NCBI GenBank assembly: GCA_937916405.1
Contig: CALFUF010000146.1
Location: 1 to 29,707, forward strand
Length of the DNA: 29,707 bases
Direction: 5' to 3'
From: an uncultured Prevotella sp.
GTDB lineage: Bacteria > Bacteroidota > Bacteroidia > Bacteroidales > Bacteroidaceae
Position numbers and translations under genes: made by a program. Shown here piece after piece: positions 7,275 through 15,950 of this stretch. How positions within the stretch are numbered: position 1 is the first letter of the stretch; the number at the start of each line of letters is the position of its first letter. Below the pieces are notes generated by a model. The model saw only the letters and a program-made list of their open reading frames with translations. It was not told where the DNA came from and did no database searches.

Positions 7275-8723
7275 CTAATGGAAAGGTTCTGCTTCTTGTC
7301 TTAACAGACGTTCCACATCCACGGCATCAAAGGGAATGTCGCCCATAGAGAACTCTGGTGCATTGAAAGATTTCAGTATCTGGTCGTAGAACGATGGTGA
7401 GCGTTGTGGTAAGACAAACGGCTTGTGTGGCTTGCCATTACGGTCAATATAGCAGAAATAGGGCTTACCATAAAGGCCATTGTCACGTTTGGAGGCGAAT
7501 ACCAACCAACGGGAGTTGCTAGACCATGAGTGATAGGTGTCACTGCGTGAACTGTTGACAATCGCCATTGTGTCGATATGTCCAGTCTGTAAGTCCATCA
7601 TCTGCAGGTCAGACTCCTGATGCCAGATGGGGAATGTACCATAATCGGCAACTGTGTATACCAGATATCTGCCATTAGGAGAGATACGGGGATGGCAGAC
7701 AGAGAGTTTCTTTTGCTGTGACGGGGTCGCAGCAGAGAAGACGGTGTCCACCTGAGTGCCTATCGTTCCTGACTTCTCGTCAAAGGGGATGCGTACCAAA
7801 GCATATTGCAGTTGTTTTAACTCTTGAGGAAGCTGTACATGCTGGGCTGCACAGTAATAGATAAATTTACCGTCAGGAGAGAAAGTAGGGAAAGTCTCAA
7901 AGGCAAGACTGTCACTTAACAGAGGAGAGCGTATGATGCGGTTTTCTTGTAAGTCGGCAACATAGACATCCGACTTCGAGTCATATACCTCCAGACGCTT
8001 ACTTGCCTTACTATGGAATGTAGGGATAATGATATTAGTGGAAAAAGTGATGTAACGCCCTGACGGGGAAAAACCATAATACACAGAACCACTAATCATA
8101 TCACTGGTTTTGATAGCGAGTTTACGCAGTCTACCGTTCTGATTAAGAATAGCACCGCCATGTGGTCCACGCACATACATCATAGAGAGGTTCGGGCTTT
8201 GACTGCCCGTCACATGACAGTTCATGCACTGGTTGTTGGCGAGGTGATAGTCGCATAAGGCTTTCTCATCAAAGTTCTCCACGCAACGCTGTTTGATTTG
8301 CAGGTTGTTCCATACCTCATAGTCAGGCTCAATAAGACGATAGGTGAGGTATGCGTCAACTTTATCCTTGACAACCAGCCAGAGGAAGGAACGGTATTCT
8401 GTCCATTGCCCGTCTTTTAAGGTGGTTACAGTGACTTTAATATCCTCATTAGTCTCTAATAACTCACGCCAGTCATCTTCATCGAAAACCACCTCATTTC
8501 CTCTTGCCCTCACCGTCATCGTGCCAGCAGTCACTTGTATTGCCTCGATATCATCCCTGACGAGAAAGTTCAATGGAGCGATATTGACAGGGATCGTCAC
8601 ATCCGTATAGTCGGGGTAGATAGAGGGTAATGACTCACTCTTGGTGACATCCGAAGGCGTCGGAGAACAAGAAAGCAAAGCCTGTAGAATGATGATAGAA
8701 AAAAGGATGTGTAAGTATTTCAT
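7275..8723 (-). CDS. PD40/TolB-like propeller lipoprotein with one CxxCH haem motif, copy 3
   Basis: A 482-residue predicted lipoprotein (lipobox LLSC, Cys 19), the most divergent of the three propeller proteins. It keeps the N-terminal YPDY-x-x-VTIPV-x-IAPLNF motif, CMNCH at residues 166-170, and PD40 blades such as FSPDGKFIYYC, ISPNGRYLVY and TYHSWSSNSRW. Its start overlaps the stop of the DUF6057-like gene upstream by 4 nt. It is the last gene of the long - strand arginine/proline string. A third copy of the hairpin element lies inside its coding region, giving a loop four residues longer than in the other two copies. Confidence 0.85.
   Translation of the reverse strand: MKYLHILFSIIILQALLSCSPTPSDVTKSESLPSIYPDYTDVTIPVNIAPLNFLVRDDIEAIQVTAGTMTVRARGNEVVFDEDDWRELLETNEDIKVTVTTLKDGQWTEYRSFLWLVVKDKVDAYLTYRLIEPDYEVWNNLQIKQRCVENFDEKALCDYHLANNQCMNCHVTGSQSPNLSMMYVRGPHGGAILNQNGRLRKLAIKTSDMISGSVYYGFSPSGRYITFSTNIIIPTFHSKASKRLEVYDSKSDVYVADLQENRIIRSPLLSDSLAFETFPTFSPDGKFIYYCAAQHVQLPQELKQLQYALVRIPFDEKSGTIGTQVDTVFSAATPSQQKKLSVCHPRISPNGRYLVYTVADYGTFPIWHQESDLQMMDLQTGHIDTMAIVNSSRSDTYHSWSSNSRWLVFASKRDNGLYGKPYFCYIDRNGKPHKPFVLPQRSPSFYDQILKSFNAPEFSMGDIPFDAVDVERLLRQEAEPFH
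7715..7733. repeat. GCTGTGAC/GTCGCAGC hairpin element, copy 3, inside a coding region
   Basis: Same 8-bp stem as at 3337 and 7246 with one G-T wobble and a GGG loop. Read on the - strand it encodes Ala-Ala-Thr-Pro-Ser-Gln in a propeller loop. The interval from VDT to the next blade's D/N-G is 27 residues here and 23 in both other paralogues. Confidence 0.6.
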
Positions 8724-10234
8724 ATCTGAGGTGCCTTTCCTTTGTCATAATAGTACCAGTAAGTGTCCTTGAACTGACCACTACCACGTTGTTGGTTGTA
8801 TTGCATAAACTGTTGCATGACATTCGTATCTTTGATATACCGTTGCCAGTCTTCCTGAGGTGCCTCAGAGGCCGCAAGCCAGATACAAAGTGCCTCTTGA
8901 TAGAGTTTTCGGACGCGAGGGTGCTCCAAGCAGTATCGGTCATAGTCTCGTTTGAAACTCTTCACGTCTTTCAGCAGAAGTGTACTACAAAGAATATAGT
9001 CGAGAGCCACCTCGTTTTTGGGGTTTGAGTCGAGCAGTTGCATCATGATAAAATGAGCATTGTCTGATACACTGATCGTGTCCTGCTGATTCAGAAAGCG
9101 GGCTTTCTCTGCGTAGAACTTGGACTTAGGTACGTTCTTAGCCCAGTTGCGCCATACGAAAGTATGCTGAAGGAGTCCTAAATACTTCTGACTGGCAGCC
9201 GTATCTCCTTTAATGAGACTGCACTCTGCCAACCGTTTAATCATACGGTTGTTACGGTTATTAGGTGAGAAGACGCATGCCATCAGGGCGGCTCGCTCAC
9301 AGAAGGTCATGTCACCCAATGCGTAATATAGTTCATTCATGTTCTTGATCGTCAACATCGGAGTGTCTGGTCCAATCTTATAAAATGTTCCTAAGACATT
9401 GGGCTGATAATGGAGAAGTACTTCAGGCAGTTGAACTTGTTGCGCCTTAACCAGATTATAAAAGAACAGCATCTCAGGGGATGGACTTTCTTCTTCTTCC
9501 ACCACTTTGACAACTTTATTCCAATTGCCGAAATAGTACTCATCATCTACTTGGAAAAGCTTCTCTAAATACCAGTTAGGTGTTGTCAGCTTGCCGATGC
9601 CGGGATAAGTATAGAGTTGTTCCGTAGTCAACAGATAGGTGCCCTTCAGAAAATAAACGCTGACGAGCATGACGACACTGGCAGGAACCGCCCACTTCCA
9701 ATTCTTGATAGCAGAGAGTATTAGGTAAAGCCACATGCCATAGCCGAATAGCCAATAGGCAAGAGGAGCGAAAATTTCCGTCCAAAAATGCTTTTTGGGG
9801 GTAGTGCAGAAGAGGAGGACGGCACCGATAATCGCATAAGTGGAGGATAGTCTGAAGTCATAACGCAGATGGCAGACTGCCTCTAATGTCGTTATAGCAA
9901 TGGCAATGCCGAATGCCCATCCTTTCTTTAGACCTGTTTGCCGGAAGGCGAGATAGAGTATTCCCATCAACAAGAGAAGGGATATTGTCAGAATGGTACT
10001 TCCTGCAAATAGATAATAGTAGAACTGTGTCAGGAAATCACCTACCAAACAGGCTAGCCATGCAGGTTGGTAGAAATAGGTGGAGAGGTATTCACCTGTC
10101 CACAGGAACAATTGGTTCTGCTCCTTATAAAAGAAATGATAAGGATAGTATTCTTGAAAGAAAAAAAAACACATGACAGCCCATAGGAGGGCTGCCATTA
10201 ACTGATAGAATATCGCAGATAGCTTATGACGCAT
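8720..10234 (-). CDS. DUF6057-like polytopic membrane protein, copy 3
   Basis: A 504-residue membrane protein, shorter and more diverged than copies 1 and 2 but with the same plan. It has FYKEQNQLFLW after the first membrane segment, then V-G-D-F-L-TQ-F-Y-Y, several further hydrophobic segments up to about residue 215, and a helical soluble C-terminus with IKRLAEC and a WAKNV motif matching the other copies. Its ATG lies inside the last codons of the threonine aldolase gene (11-nt overlap), and its stop overlaps the propeller gene by 4 nt. It is therefore very likely co-transcribed with the arginine/proline genes. Function unknown. Confidence 0.8.
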   Translation of the reverse strand: MRHKLSAIFYQLMAALLWAVMCFFFFQEYYPYHFFYKEQNQLFLWTGEYLSTYFYQPAWLACLVGDFLTQFYYYLFAGSTILTISLLLLMGILYLAFRQTGLKKGWAFGIAIAITTLEAVCHLRYDFRLSSTYAIIGAVLLFCTTPKKHFWTEIFAPLAYWLFGYGMWLYLILSAIKNWKWAVPASVVMLVSVYFLKGTYLLTTEQLYTYPGIGKLTTPNWYLEKLFQVDDEYYFGNWNKVVKVVEEEESPSPEMLFFYNLVKAQQVQLPEVLLHYQPNVLGTFYKIGPDTPMLTIKNMNELYYALGDMTFCERAALMACVFSPNNRNNRMIKRLAECSLIKGDTAASQKYLGLLQHTFVWRNWAKNVPKSKFYAEKARFLNQQDTISVSDNAHFIMMQLLDSNPKNEVALDYILCSTLLLKDVKSFKRDYDRYCLEHPRVRKLYQEALCIWLAASEAPQEDWQRYIKDTNVMQQFMQYNQQRGSGQFKDTYWYYYDKGKAPQI

Positions 10235-11261
10235 GATTCAATAACCTTTCTAATTCTTCCAATTCTTCCTCTGTGGTTGCCCAACTGGTGACAAAGCGGC
10301 AGATGGTACGATGTTCTGAAGCTTGCCCCCAATGGGTGAACTCCATCACTTTGGAGAGTTGCTCAACGATGGCATCGGGCAGGATGACAAACTGCTGGTT
10401 GGTGGGGGAGTCGATGAAGAACTCTACACCTTTCTTTTGGAATATAATCTTCATCCTCATCGCCATCTCAATAGCATGATGGGAGAGGTCAAAATAAAGG
10501 TTGTCAGTAAATAATGCCTCAAACTGCAAGCCGATAAGTGCCCCTTTTGCGATAACGGCTCCATGCTGTTTCTGGATGGAGAAGAAATGTTTATGAGCAC
10601 GGCGGTTAGTGAATACGACAGCCTCACCACAGAGAGCTCCAATCTTTGTTCCGCCAATATAGAAAACATCACAATGACGGGCAAGATAAGGCAGGTTGAT
10701 GTTGTTCCCTTCAGCCATGAGTCCATATCCTAAACGTGCGCCATCAATATATAGAGGAATTTCGTAATGTTGGCATACTTGGTATATTTCGTTGAGTTCT
10801 TTAGCAGTGTAGATGGTACCTAACTCGGTAGGGAAGGTGATGTACACTAATCCAGGGAATACCGCATGTGCATTATTGCCGTCATGCATAAAGTTGTCAA
10901 GGTATTTGTCAAGTACTTTAGGAGCCATCTTGCCGTTATTACCTGGTAGGGTGATAATCTTATGCTCTGTAAATTCCACAGCACCAGCTTCATGAACATT
11001 AATATGTCCTGTCTCCACACATATCACACCCTCATACTGGTAGAGCATGGAGTCAATGGTGGTGGCGTTTGTCTGGGTACCTCCTGTTAAGAAGAATATC
11101 TGGGCATCAGGCATGCCACAAGCTTCGCGAATGCGGTCTTTAGCACGATCGCTGAACTCATCGAAGCCATAGGGAGTCGGTTTAGCTCCATTATACTTAA
11201 TAAGGCTCTCCAATACTTTCGGGTGTGCTCCGTTGTTATAGTCGCATTCAAAGGATATCAT
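10224..11261 (-). CDS. ltaE: L-threonine aldolase family, PLP enzyme
   Basis: A 345-residue fold-type I PLP enzyme of the beta-eliminating lyase/threonine aldolase family. Visible motifs are the TGGTQTN cofactor loop near residue 60, the IDGARLGYG aspartate segment near 173 and YIGGTKIGALCGE near 203, with the likely Schiff-base lysine. Family members cleave L-threonine or L-allo-threonine to glycine and acetaldehyde in the cytoplasm. The start overlaps the argF' stop by 4 nt. Its job in an arginine/proline operon is unclear; exact substrate stereospecificity cannot be read from sequence. Confidence 0.85.
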   Translation of the reverse strand: MISFECDYNNGAHPKVLESLIKYNGAKPTPYGFDEFSDRAKDRIREACGMPDAQIFFLTGGTQTNATTIDSMLYQYEGVICVETGHINVHEAGAVEFTEHKIITLPGNNGKMAPKVLDKYLDNFMHDGNNAHAVFPGLVYITFPTELGTIYTAKELNEIYQVCQHYEIPLYIDGARLGYGLMAEGNNINLPYLARHCDVFYIGGTKIGALCGEAVVFTNRRAHKHFFSIQKQHGAVIAKGALIGLQFEALFTDNLYFDLSHHAIEMAMRMKIIFQKKGVEFFIDSPTNQQFVILPDAIVEQLSKVMEFTHWGQASEHRTICRFVTSWATTEEELEELERLLNHAS

Positions 11262-12220
11262 AATGCCTCTAAGATTCTTTTAATAACCACAGAACAACTG
11301 ATCTCGCGATTTGCAGCCTCTGGGATGACAATACTATTGGCACTCTCGATGACATCGTCAGTGACAATGAGTCCTCGGCGAACGGGAAGACAATGCATGA
11401 ACTTACCATTATTCGTCCAGGACATATGCTCTGTATCAACAGTCCAGGACATATCCTTAGAGGTAATCTTACCATAGTCTGCAGGATTTGTGACACCAGG
11501 ATTACTCCAGTTCTTGGCGTAGATGAAGTCTGCTCCTTCGAAAGCTTTCTTCTGGTTGTACTCTATACGAGCATTGCCTACGAATTTAGGATCCAGCTCG
11601 TATCCTTCAGGTTGAGTGATGACGAAGTCGACATCAGCGGCATTCATCCACTGGGCGAAAGAATTGGGAACAGCCTGTGGCAAGGCACGGCAATGAGGCG
11701 CCCATGTCAGCACTACTTTCGGACGCTTTACGGTTTTGTATTCCTCAATTGTAATCAAATCAGCAAATGCCTGAAGAGGATGTACGGTTGCCGTCTCCAT
11801 GGCAAAGACAGGTTTGCCGCTATATTTGATGAACTGGTTCAGGACGGTCTCCGCATAATCGTACTCGCGGTCAGTTAGTCCGGCAAATGAGCGAACACCA
11901 ATCATATCACAATAACAGCCCATGACAGGGATTGCCTCCAACAGATGCTCACTCTTGTCACCATCCATGATGACACCACGCTCTGTCTCCAGTTTCCATG
12001 CTCCAGCATTTACATCTAGTACGATAACATTCATACCGAGGTTCATTGCAGCCTTCTGGGTAGACAGACGAGTACGCAGGGAATTATTGAAGAAAATCAT
12101 CATCAGGGTTTTGTTCTTTCCCAGGTGCTGATACTTGAAACGGTCACTCTTAATCTCTTGTGCCTCGGCGAGTGCTTTCTCCAGAGGACCTATGTCTTCT
12201 ACATTAATAAAACTTTTCAT
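11258..12220 (-). CDS. argF': N-succinylornithine carbamoyltransferase (ArgF')
   Basis: A 320-residue transcarbamylase. The carbamoyl-phosphate loop is FFNNSLRTRLST (about residues 43-54), followed by WKLETERGVIMDGDK and HCLPVRRG near the C-terminus. This pattern matches the Bacteroides fragilis enzyme that carbamoylates N-succinyl-L-ornithine rather than free ornithine. Residue 90, which is Pro in B. fragilis and Glu in the acetylornithine enzyme of Xanthomonas (from memory of the structural work), is Ser here. A Ser at that place was reported to give succinyl specificity, so I keep the succinylornithine call. There is a 35-nt gap after proA and a 4-nt overlap with the threonine aldolase gene. 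Confidence 0.88.
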   Translation of the reverse strand: MKSFINVEDIGPLEKALAEAQEIKSDRFKYQHLGKNKTLMMIFFNNSLRTRLSTQKAAMNLGMNVIVLDVNAGAWKLETERGVIMDGDKSEHLLEAIPVMGCYCDMIGVRSFAGLTDREYDYAETVLNQFIKYSGKPVFAMETATVHPLQAFADLITIEEYKTVKRPKVVLTWAPHCRALPQAVPNSFAQWMNAADVDFVITQPEGYELDPKFVGNARIEYNQKKAFEGADFIYAKNWSNPGVTNPADYGKITSKDMSWTVDTEHMSWTNNGKFMHCLPVRRGLIVTDDVIESANSIVIPEAANREISCSVVIKRILEAL

Positions 12221-12237
12221 ATATTGTCGATTTTTCT

Positions 12238-12250
12238 ATATTCGGATATC
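12238..12250. promoter_or_regulatory. Candidate arginine-regulon motif before argF'
   Basis: The short gap between proA and argF' contains GATATCCGAATAT on the - strand. It shares ATATCCGA with the palindrome in the argD promoter and ATATCC with the one in the argR promoter. No TAnnTTTG element is visible in this gap, so it would be an internal operator or attenuation site, if it functions at all. Confidence 0.25.
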
Positions 12251-12255
12251 TCGAA

Positions 12256-13503
12256 TTACGGACGTGTCTGTCCCTCGCCCTCGATAAGCCATTTGTAAGT
12301 GGTGATTTCCTCTAATGCCATAGGACCACGGGGACCGAGTTTCTGGGTAGAGATACCAATCTCAGCGCCTAGTCCGAACTGGGCTCCGTCTGTAAACGAT
12401 GTAGGTGCATTCCAATAGACACAAGCGGCATCCACCTGTTGCTGGAATATTCTCGCAGTCTCCTCATTCTGAGTGATAATTGCCTCACTATGTCCGGAGC
12501 CGTATTGGTCAATATGTGCTAAGGCTTCCTTCAAGGAGGCGACAGCCTTAATAGCCATCTTATAATCCATGAACTCAGTACCAAAAGAGTCTGCTGTGGC
12601 AGGGTGTAATAAGATGTCAGGATAATGTCCTGTTAATAACTGATAGGCGGGAGCATCCGCATATATCGTTACCTTATAGTCTAATAACGGCTTTATAAGA
12701 TCGAATAGATCACCCAGCCTTTTCTCATGGATGATAAGACAGTCGAGGGCATTGCAGACACTCACACGTCGTGTTTTGGCGTTGCGGATAATTGCCTTAC
12801 CCATCTCCAAATTACCGTCTATGTCGAAATAGGTGTTGACAACACCTGCACCCGTCTCAATGACAGGAATACGTGCTGTGTCACGGACGAAATCGATGAG
12901 GCGACGTCCTCCCCGTGGAATACAGAGATCGATATAGCCGACAGCATTCAGCATCTCACCTGTTGCCTCATGGGTAGCAGGCAGCAGGGTCACAACATCG
13001 GGGTTAACGCCAAAACGTTCCAATACCATATGGATGAGTTCTACAGATTCTTGATTCGACAAGTCTGCATCACTGCCACCTTTCAGTACACAGGCATTAC
13101 CACTCTTAAAACAGAGGGAGAATACGTCGAAAGTAACATTAGGACGTGCTTCGTAAATCATGCCAATAACCCCGAAGGGAACAGAGACACGGCAGAGTCG
13201 CAGTCCGTTGGGTAGGATTTTCTCTTTGGTGATATGTCCTAAGGGAGAAGGGAGTGAGGCAACATTACGCATGTCTGCCGCAATGTCATCTAATCTCTTC
13301 TCTGTCAGTTGCAGGCGATCATAGAGTGGGTTCTTGACATCCATCTTCGCCAAGTCCTTCTCATTGGCAGAAAGGATACGTTCTTTGAAATCTACGATGG
13401 CTTCGGCAACAGCAATTAGGATTTCATTTCGTTGTGTGTCTGATAGTAGTGCCAAGCTTTTACTTGCTACTTTGACACTCTTAAAAGTATCTGTTAGACT
13501 CAT
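12256..13503 (-). CDS. proA: Glutamate-5-semialdehyde dehydrogenase (gamma-glutamyl phosphate reductase)
   Basis: A 415-residue protein of normal length for ProA, an NADPH-dependent aldehyde-dehydrogenase-fold enzyme that reduces gamma-glutamyl phosphate to glutamate semialdehyde, the second step of proline synthesis. Visible signatures are PFGVIGMIYEARPNVT, GNACVLKGGSDA, ETGAGVVNTYFD, the VSVCNALDCLI segment carrying the catalytic cysteine, and GPRGPMALEEITTYK at the C-terminus. The start overlaps the proB stop by 4 nt, typical for two enzymes that hand over a labile intermediate. Confidence 0.96.
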   Translation of the reverse strand: MSLTDTFKSVKVASKSLALLSDTQRNEILIAVAEAIVDFKERILSANEKDLAKMDVKNPLYDRLQLTEKRLDDIAADMRNVASLPSPLGHITKEKILPNGLRLCRVSVPFGVIGMIYEARPNVTFDVFSLCFKSGNACVLKGGSDADLSNQESVELIHMVLERFGVNPDVVTLLPATHEATGEMLNAVGYIDLCIPRGGRRLIDFVRDTARIPVIETGAGVVNTYFDIDGNLEMGKAIIRNAKTRRVSVCNALDCLIIHEKRLGDLFDLIKPLLDYKVTIYADAPAYQLLTGHYPDILLHPATADSFGTEFMDYKMAIKAVASLKEALAHIDQYGSGHSEAIITQNEETARIFQQQVDAACVYWNAPTSFTDGAQFGLGAEIGISTQKLGPRGPMALEEITTYKWLIEGEGQTRP

Positions 13504-14276
13504 AGTTGTTTAGGTAAAAACTCTGTATGTGGTATTTCTTGCGGATGTTGTACGAGGTCAATCAAGATGTTGTCGCGTTCACCATTGGCAATGATGACGC
13601 GGATGCCATCTTGGGAAATTTTGCTTGCCGTTGTGTATTTAGAGTGCATACCGCCACGACCGAAGGCACTCTTTTCGGTTTGTATATATTGGCTAAGGTC
13701 AGTCCCCGGTTCTACATTTCGAATCAACTGAGAACCTGGCTCGTCGGGATGACCGGTATAGATGCCGTCAATATTGGAGAGTAAGACCAACGTGTTGGCA
13801 TTCATCATACGGGCAATGAGTCCAGACAACTCGTCATTATCAGTAAACATCAGTTCGGTGACACTAACAGTATCGTTTTCATTAACGATAGGGAGTACAT
13901 CGTTCTCCAGCATAACAGTCATACAAGCCTGTTGGTTGCGGTACTGTTCACCAGGCTCAAAATTCTCTTTCATCGTCAGCACCTGTCCTACATGGATACC
14001 AAATTCACGGAAAAGGTCATAGTAGAGTCCTACCAATTTGACCTGTCCAACTGCTGAGAAGAGTTGTCGTTGCTCTACAGAGTCGAGGGAGTGGTCAACT
14101 TTTAGTTCTCCGCGTCCTGATGCCATGGCACCTGACGACACGAGGATGATTTCATAGCCATGCTTGCGTAACCATGCTATTTGGTCAACAAGGGCTGACA
14201 TACGAGTCACATCGAGCTTCCCGTCAGGACGGGTCAGCACATTCGATCCTACCTTCACTACGATACGATGTCTCAT
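13500..14276 (-). CDS. proB: Glutamate 5-kinase, catalytic domain only
   Basis: A 258-residue amino-acid kinase that phosphorylates glutamate, the first step of proline synthesis. Motifs include KVGSNVLT at the N-terminus, LVSSGAMASGRGEL, NENDTVS near residue 140 and GRGGMHSKYTTA near 215. The protein ends where the kinase domain ends. The C-terminal PUA domain of the E. coli-type enzyme (about 367 residues) is absent and there is no remnant in the next gene, so this is a natural short form rather than a truncation. It overlaps the ligase gene upstream and proA downstream, each by 4 nt. Confidence 0.93.
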   Translation of the reverse strand: MRHRIVVKVGSNVLTRPDGKLDVTRMSALVDQIAWLRKHGYEIILVSSGAMASGRGELKVDHSLDSVEQRQLFSAVGQVKLVGLYYDLFREFGIHVGQVLTMKENFEPGEQYRNQQACMTVMLENDVLPIVNENDTVSVTELMFTDNDELSGLIARMMNANTLVLLSNIDGIYTGHPDEPGSQLIRNVEPGTDLSQYIQTEKSAFGRGGMHSKYTTASKISQDGIRVIIANGERDNILIDLVQHPQEIPHTEFLPKQL

Positions 14277-15940
14277 TGCTTCTTGTCTTTATTACGAATT
14301 TCTACGCGGCGGATCTTACCGCTGATGGTCTTGGGCAGTTCATCGACAAACTCGACAATACGGGGGTATTTATAGGGAGCTGTCTCTTTTTTGACATGCT
14401 GCTGTAACTCCTTGACCAGGTCCTCACCAGCCTTGTCCTTCCATTCCTTTCCTAAGACAACTGTAGCCTTTACCACCATGCCGCGGATGTCATCGGGGAC
14501 TCCTGTGATAGCACATTCTACGACAGCAGGGTGGGTCATGAGGGCACTCTCTACCTCAAACGGACCGATGCGGTAACCACTCGACTTGATGACATCGTCG
14601 ATACGTCCCTCAAACCAGTAGTAGCCGTCCTCATCACGCCATGCCATATCACCAGTATGGTAGATGCCGTCGTGCCATGCTTCTTTGGTCAGTTCGGAAT
14701 CACGGTAATACTCTTTAAAGAGCCCAATGGGCTTCTTGTCGCGAACACGAACTACAATCTCTCCTTTCTCACCATCCTCACATGGGGTACCGTCAGCACG
14801 GATGAGGTCGATGTTATATTGGGCATTGGGGATTCCCATACTTCCAGGTTTGGGGGTCATCCATGGGAAGGTGCCCAGTGTCATGGTGGTCTCGGTCTGT
14901 CCGAAACCCTCCATCATCTGAATACCCGTTTTCTCTTTGAACTTGTCAAAAACAGCGGGGTTCAAAGCCTCACCTGCCGTGGTACAGTATTCGAGCGAGG
15001 AGAGATTGTATTTCGACAAATCCTCACGGATCATGAATCGGTAGATAGTAGGAGGCGCACAGAAAGAGGTAACATGGTATTTCTCTATCTGGCGGAGCAG
15101 GGTGTCTGCATTGAACTTCTCATGGTCGAATACGAAGACGGTGGCACCTGCGAACCATTGACCGTAGAACTTTCCCCATACAGCCTTACCCCATCCGGTA
15201 TCAGCAACAGTCAGGTGCAGGGAGCCTTCGTGCAGGTTATGCCAGAACACACCTGTTGTCAGATGTCCCATGGCATAGAGGTAGTCATGGGCAACCATCT
15301 TAGGCTCACCACTGGTACCACTGGTGAAGTACATCAGCATCGTGTCCTCGTTGGTATTGACAAATGCGGGTTTGACAAACTTCGGGGCTTGCTTCCATTC
15401 TGACTGCCAGTCGTGGAATCCCTCAGGAATAGGCTTTCCATGATCCGTAACGGTAATTAAGGTCTTCACCGTCGGACTCTCAGGCATGGCAAGGCGTATC
15501 TGCTCTGTCACATAGGAGTCATCCACGCAAATGATTGCCTTGACACTGGCGCGGGTGTTTCGATAGACAATATCGTGTTTCGTCAGCATATGGGTGGCAG
15601 GAATCACAATAGCTCCAATCTTATGAAGTGCAAGCATGACAACCCACCATTCGTAACGGCGTTTCAGAATAAGCATCACAGGATCGTTTTTGCCAATACC
15701 CAATGACTGCAGGTAGGAGGCTGCCTGGTCGGTCTGTTCCTTTAACTCAGCAAAAGTGGTGCGTATTTCGTCGCCTAAGTCATTCGTCCAGAGTAGAGCA
15801 AGACCATCGGGCTTCTCCTTTGCCCATACATCCATAACGTCATAGGCGAAGTTGAAGTTCTCTGGAATAATGAACTCCAAATGCTGATTATAGTCTTCCA
15901 CAGACTCAAAATGTGTCTGCTTTAAAAATCTTTCTATCAT
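14273..15940 (-). CDS. AMP-forming acyl-CoA synthetase
   Basis: A 555-residue adenylate-forming enzyme of the acetyl/medium-chain acyl-CoA synthetase type. It has the nucleotide loop YFTSGTSGEPKMVAH (about residues 208-222), EGFGQTE, YHTGDMAWRDEDGYYWFEGR and DDVIKSSGYRIGP. The C-terminal PKTISGKIRR carries the catalytic lysine. It activates a carboxylic acid with ATP and CoA; the substrate cannot be deduced. It sits directly downstream of the XRE/cupin gene (10-nt gap) and overlaps proB by 4 nt. The regulator and ligase probably form a functional pair; the link to proline or arginine synthesis is not obvious. Confidence 0.88.
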   Translation of the reverse strand: MIERFLKQTHFESVEDYNQHLEFIIPENFNFAYDVMDVWAKEKPDGLALLWTNDLGDEIRTTFAELKEQTDQAASYLQSLGIGKNDPVMLILKRRYEWWVVMLALHKIGAIVIPATHMLTKHDIVYRNTRASVKAIICVDDSYVTEQIRLAMPESPTVKTLITVTDHGKPIPEGFHDWQSEWKQAPKFVKPAFVNTNEDTMLMYFTSGTSGEPKMVAHDYLYAMGHLTTGVFWHNLHEGSLHLTVADTGWGKAVWGKFYGQWFAGATVFVFDHEKFNADTLLRQIEKYHVTSFCAPPTIYRFMIREDLSKYNLSSLEYCTTAGEALNPAVFDKFKEKTGIQMMEGFGQTETTMTLGTFPWMTPKPGSMGIPNAQYNIDLIRADGTPCEDGEKGEIVVRVRDKKPIGLFKEYYRDSELTKEAWHDGIYHTGDMAWRDEDGYYWFEGRIDDVIKSSGYRIGPFEVESALMTHPAVVECAITGVPDDIRGMVVKATVVLGKEWKDKAGEDLVKELQQHVKKETAPYKYPRIVEFVDELPKTISGKIRRVEIRNKDKKQ

Positions 15941-15950
15941 AGTCTTTGTG

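Noticed and set aside
14531..15403. Long open frame (290 codons) on the + strand
   Set aside because: It lies opposite the well-supported acyl-CoA synthetase gene, shows no family features, and is a reading-frame shadow.
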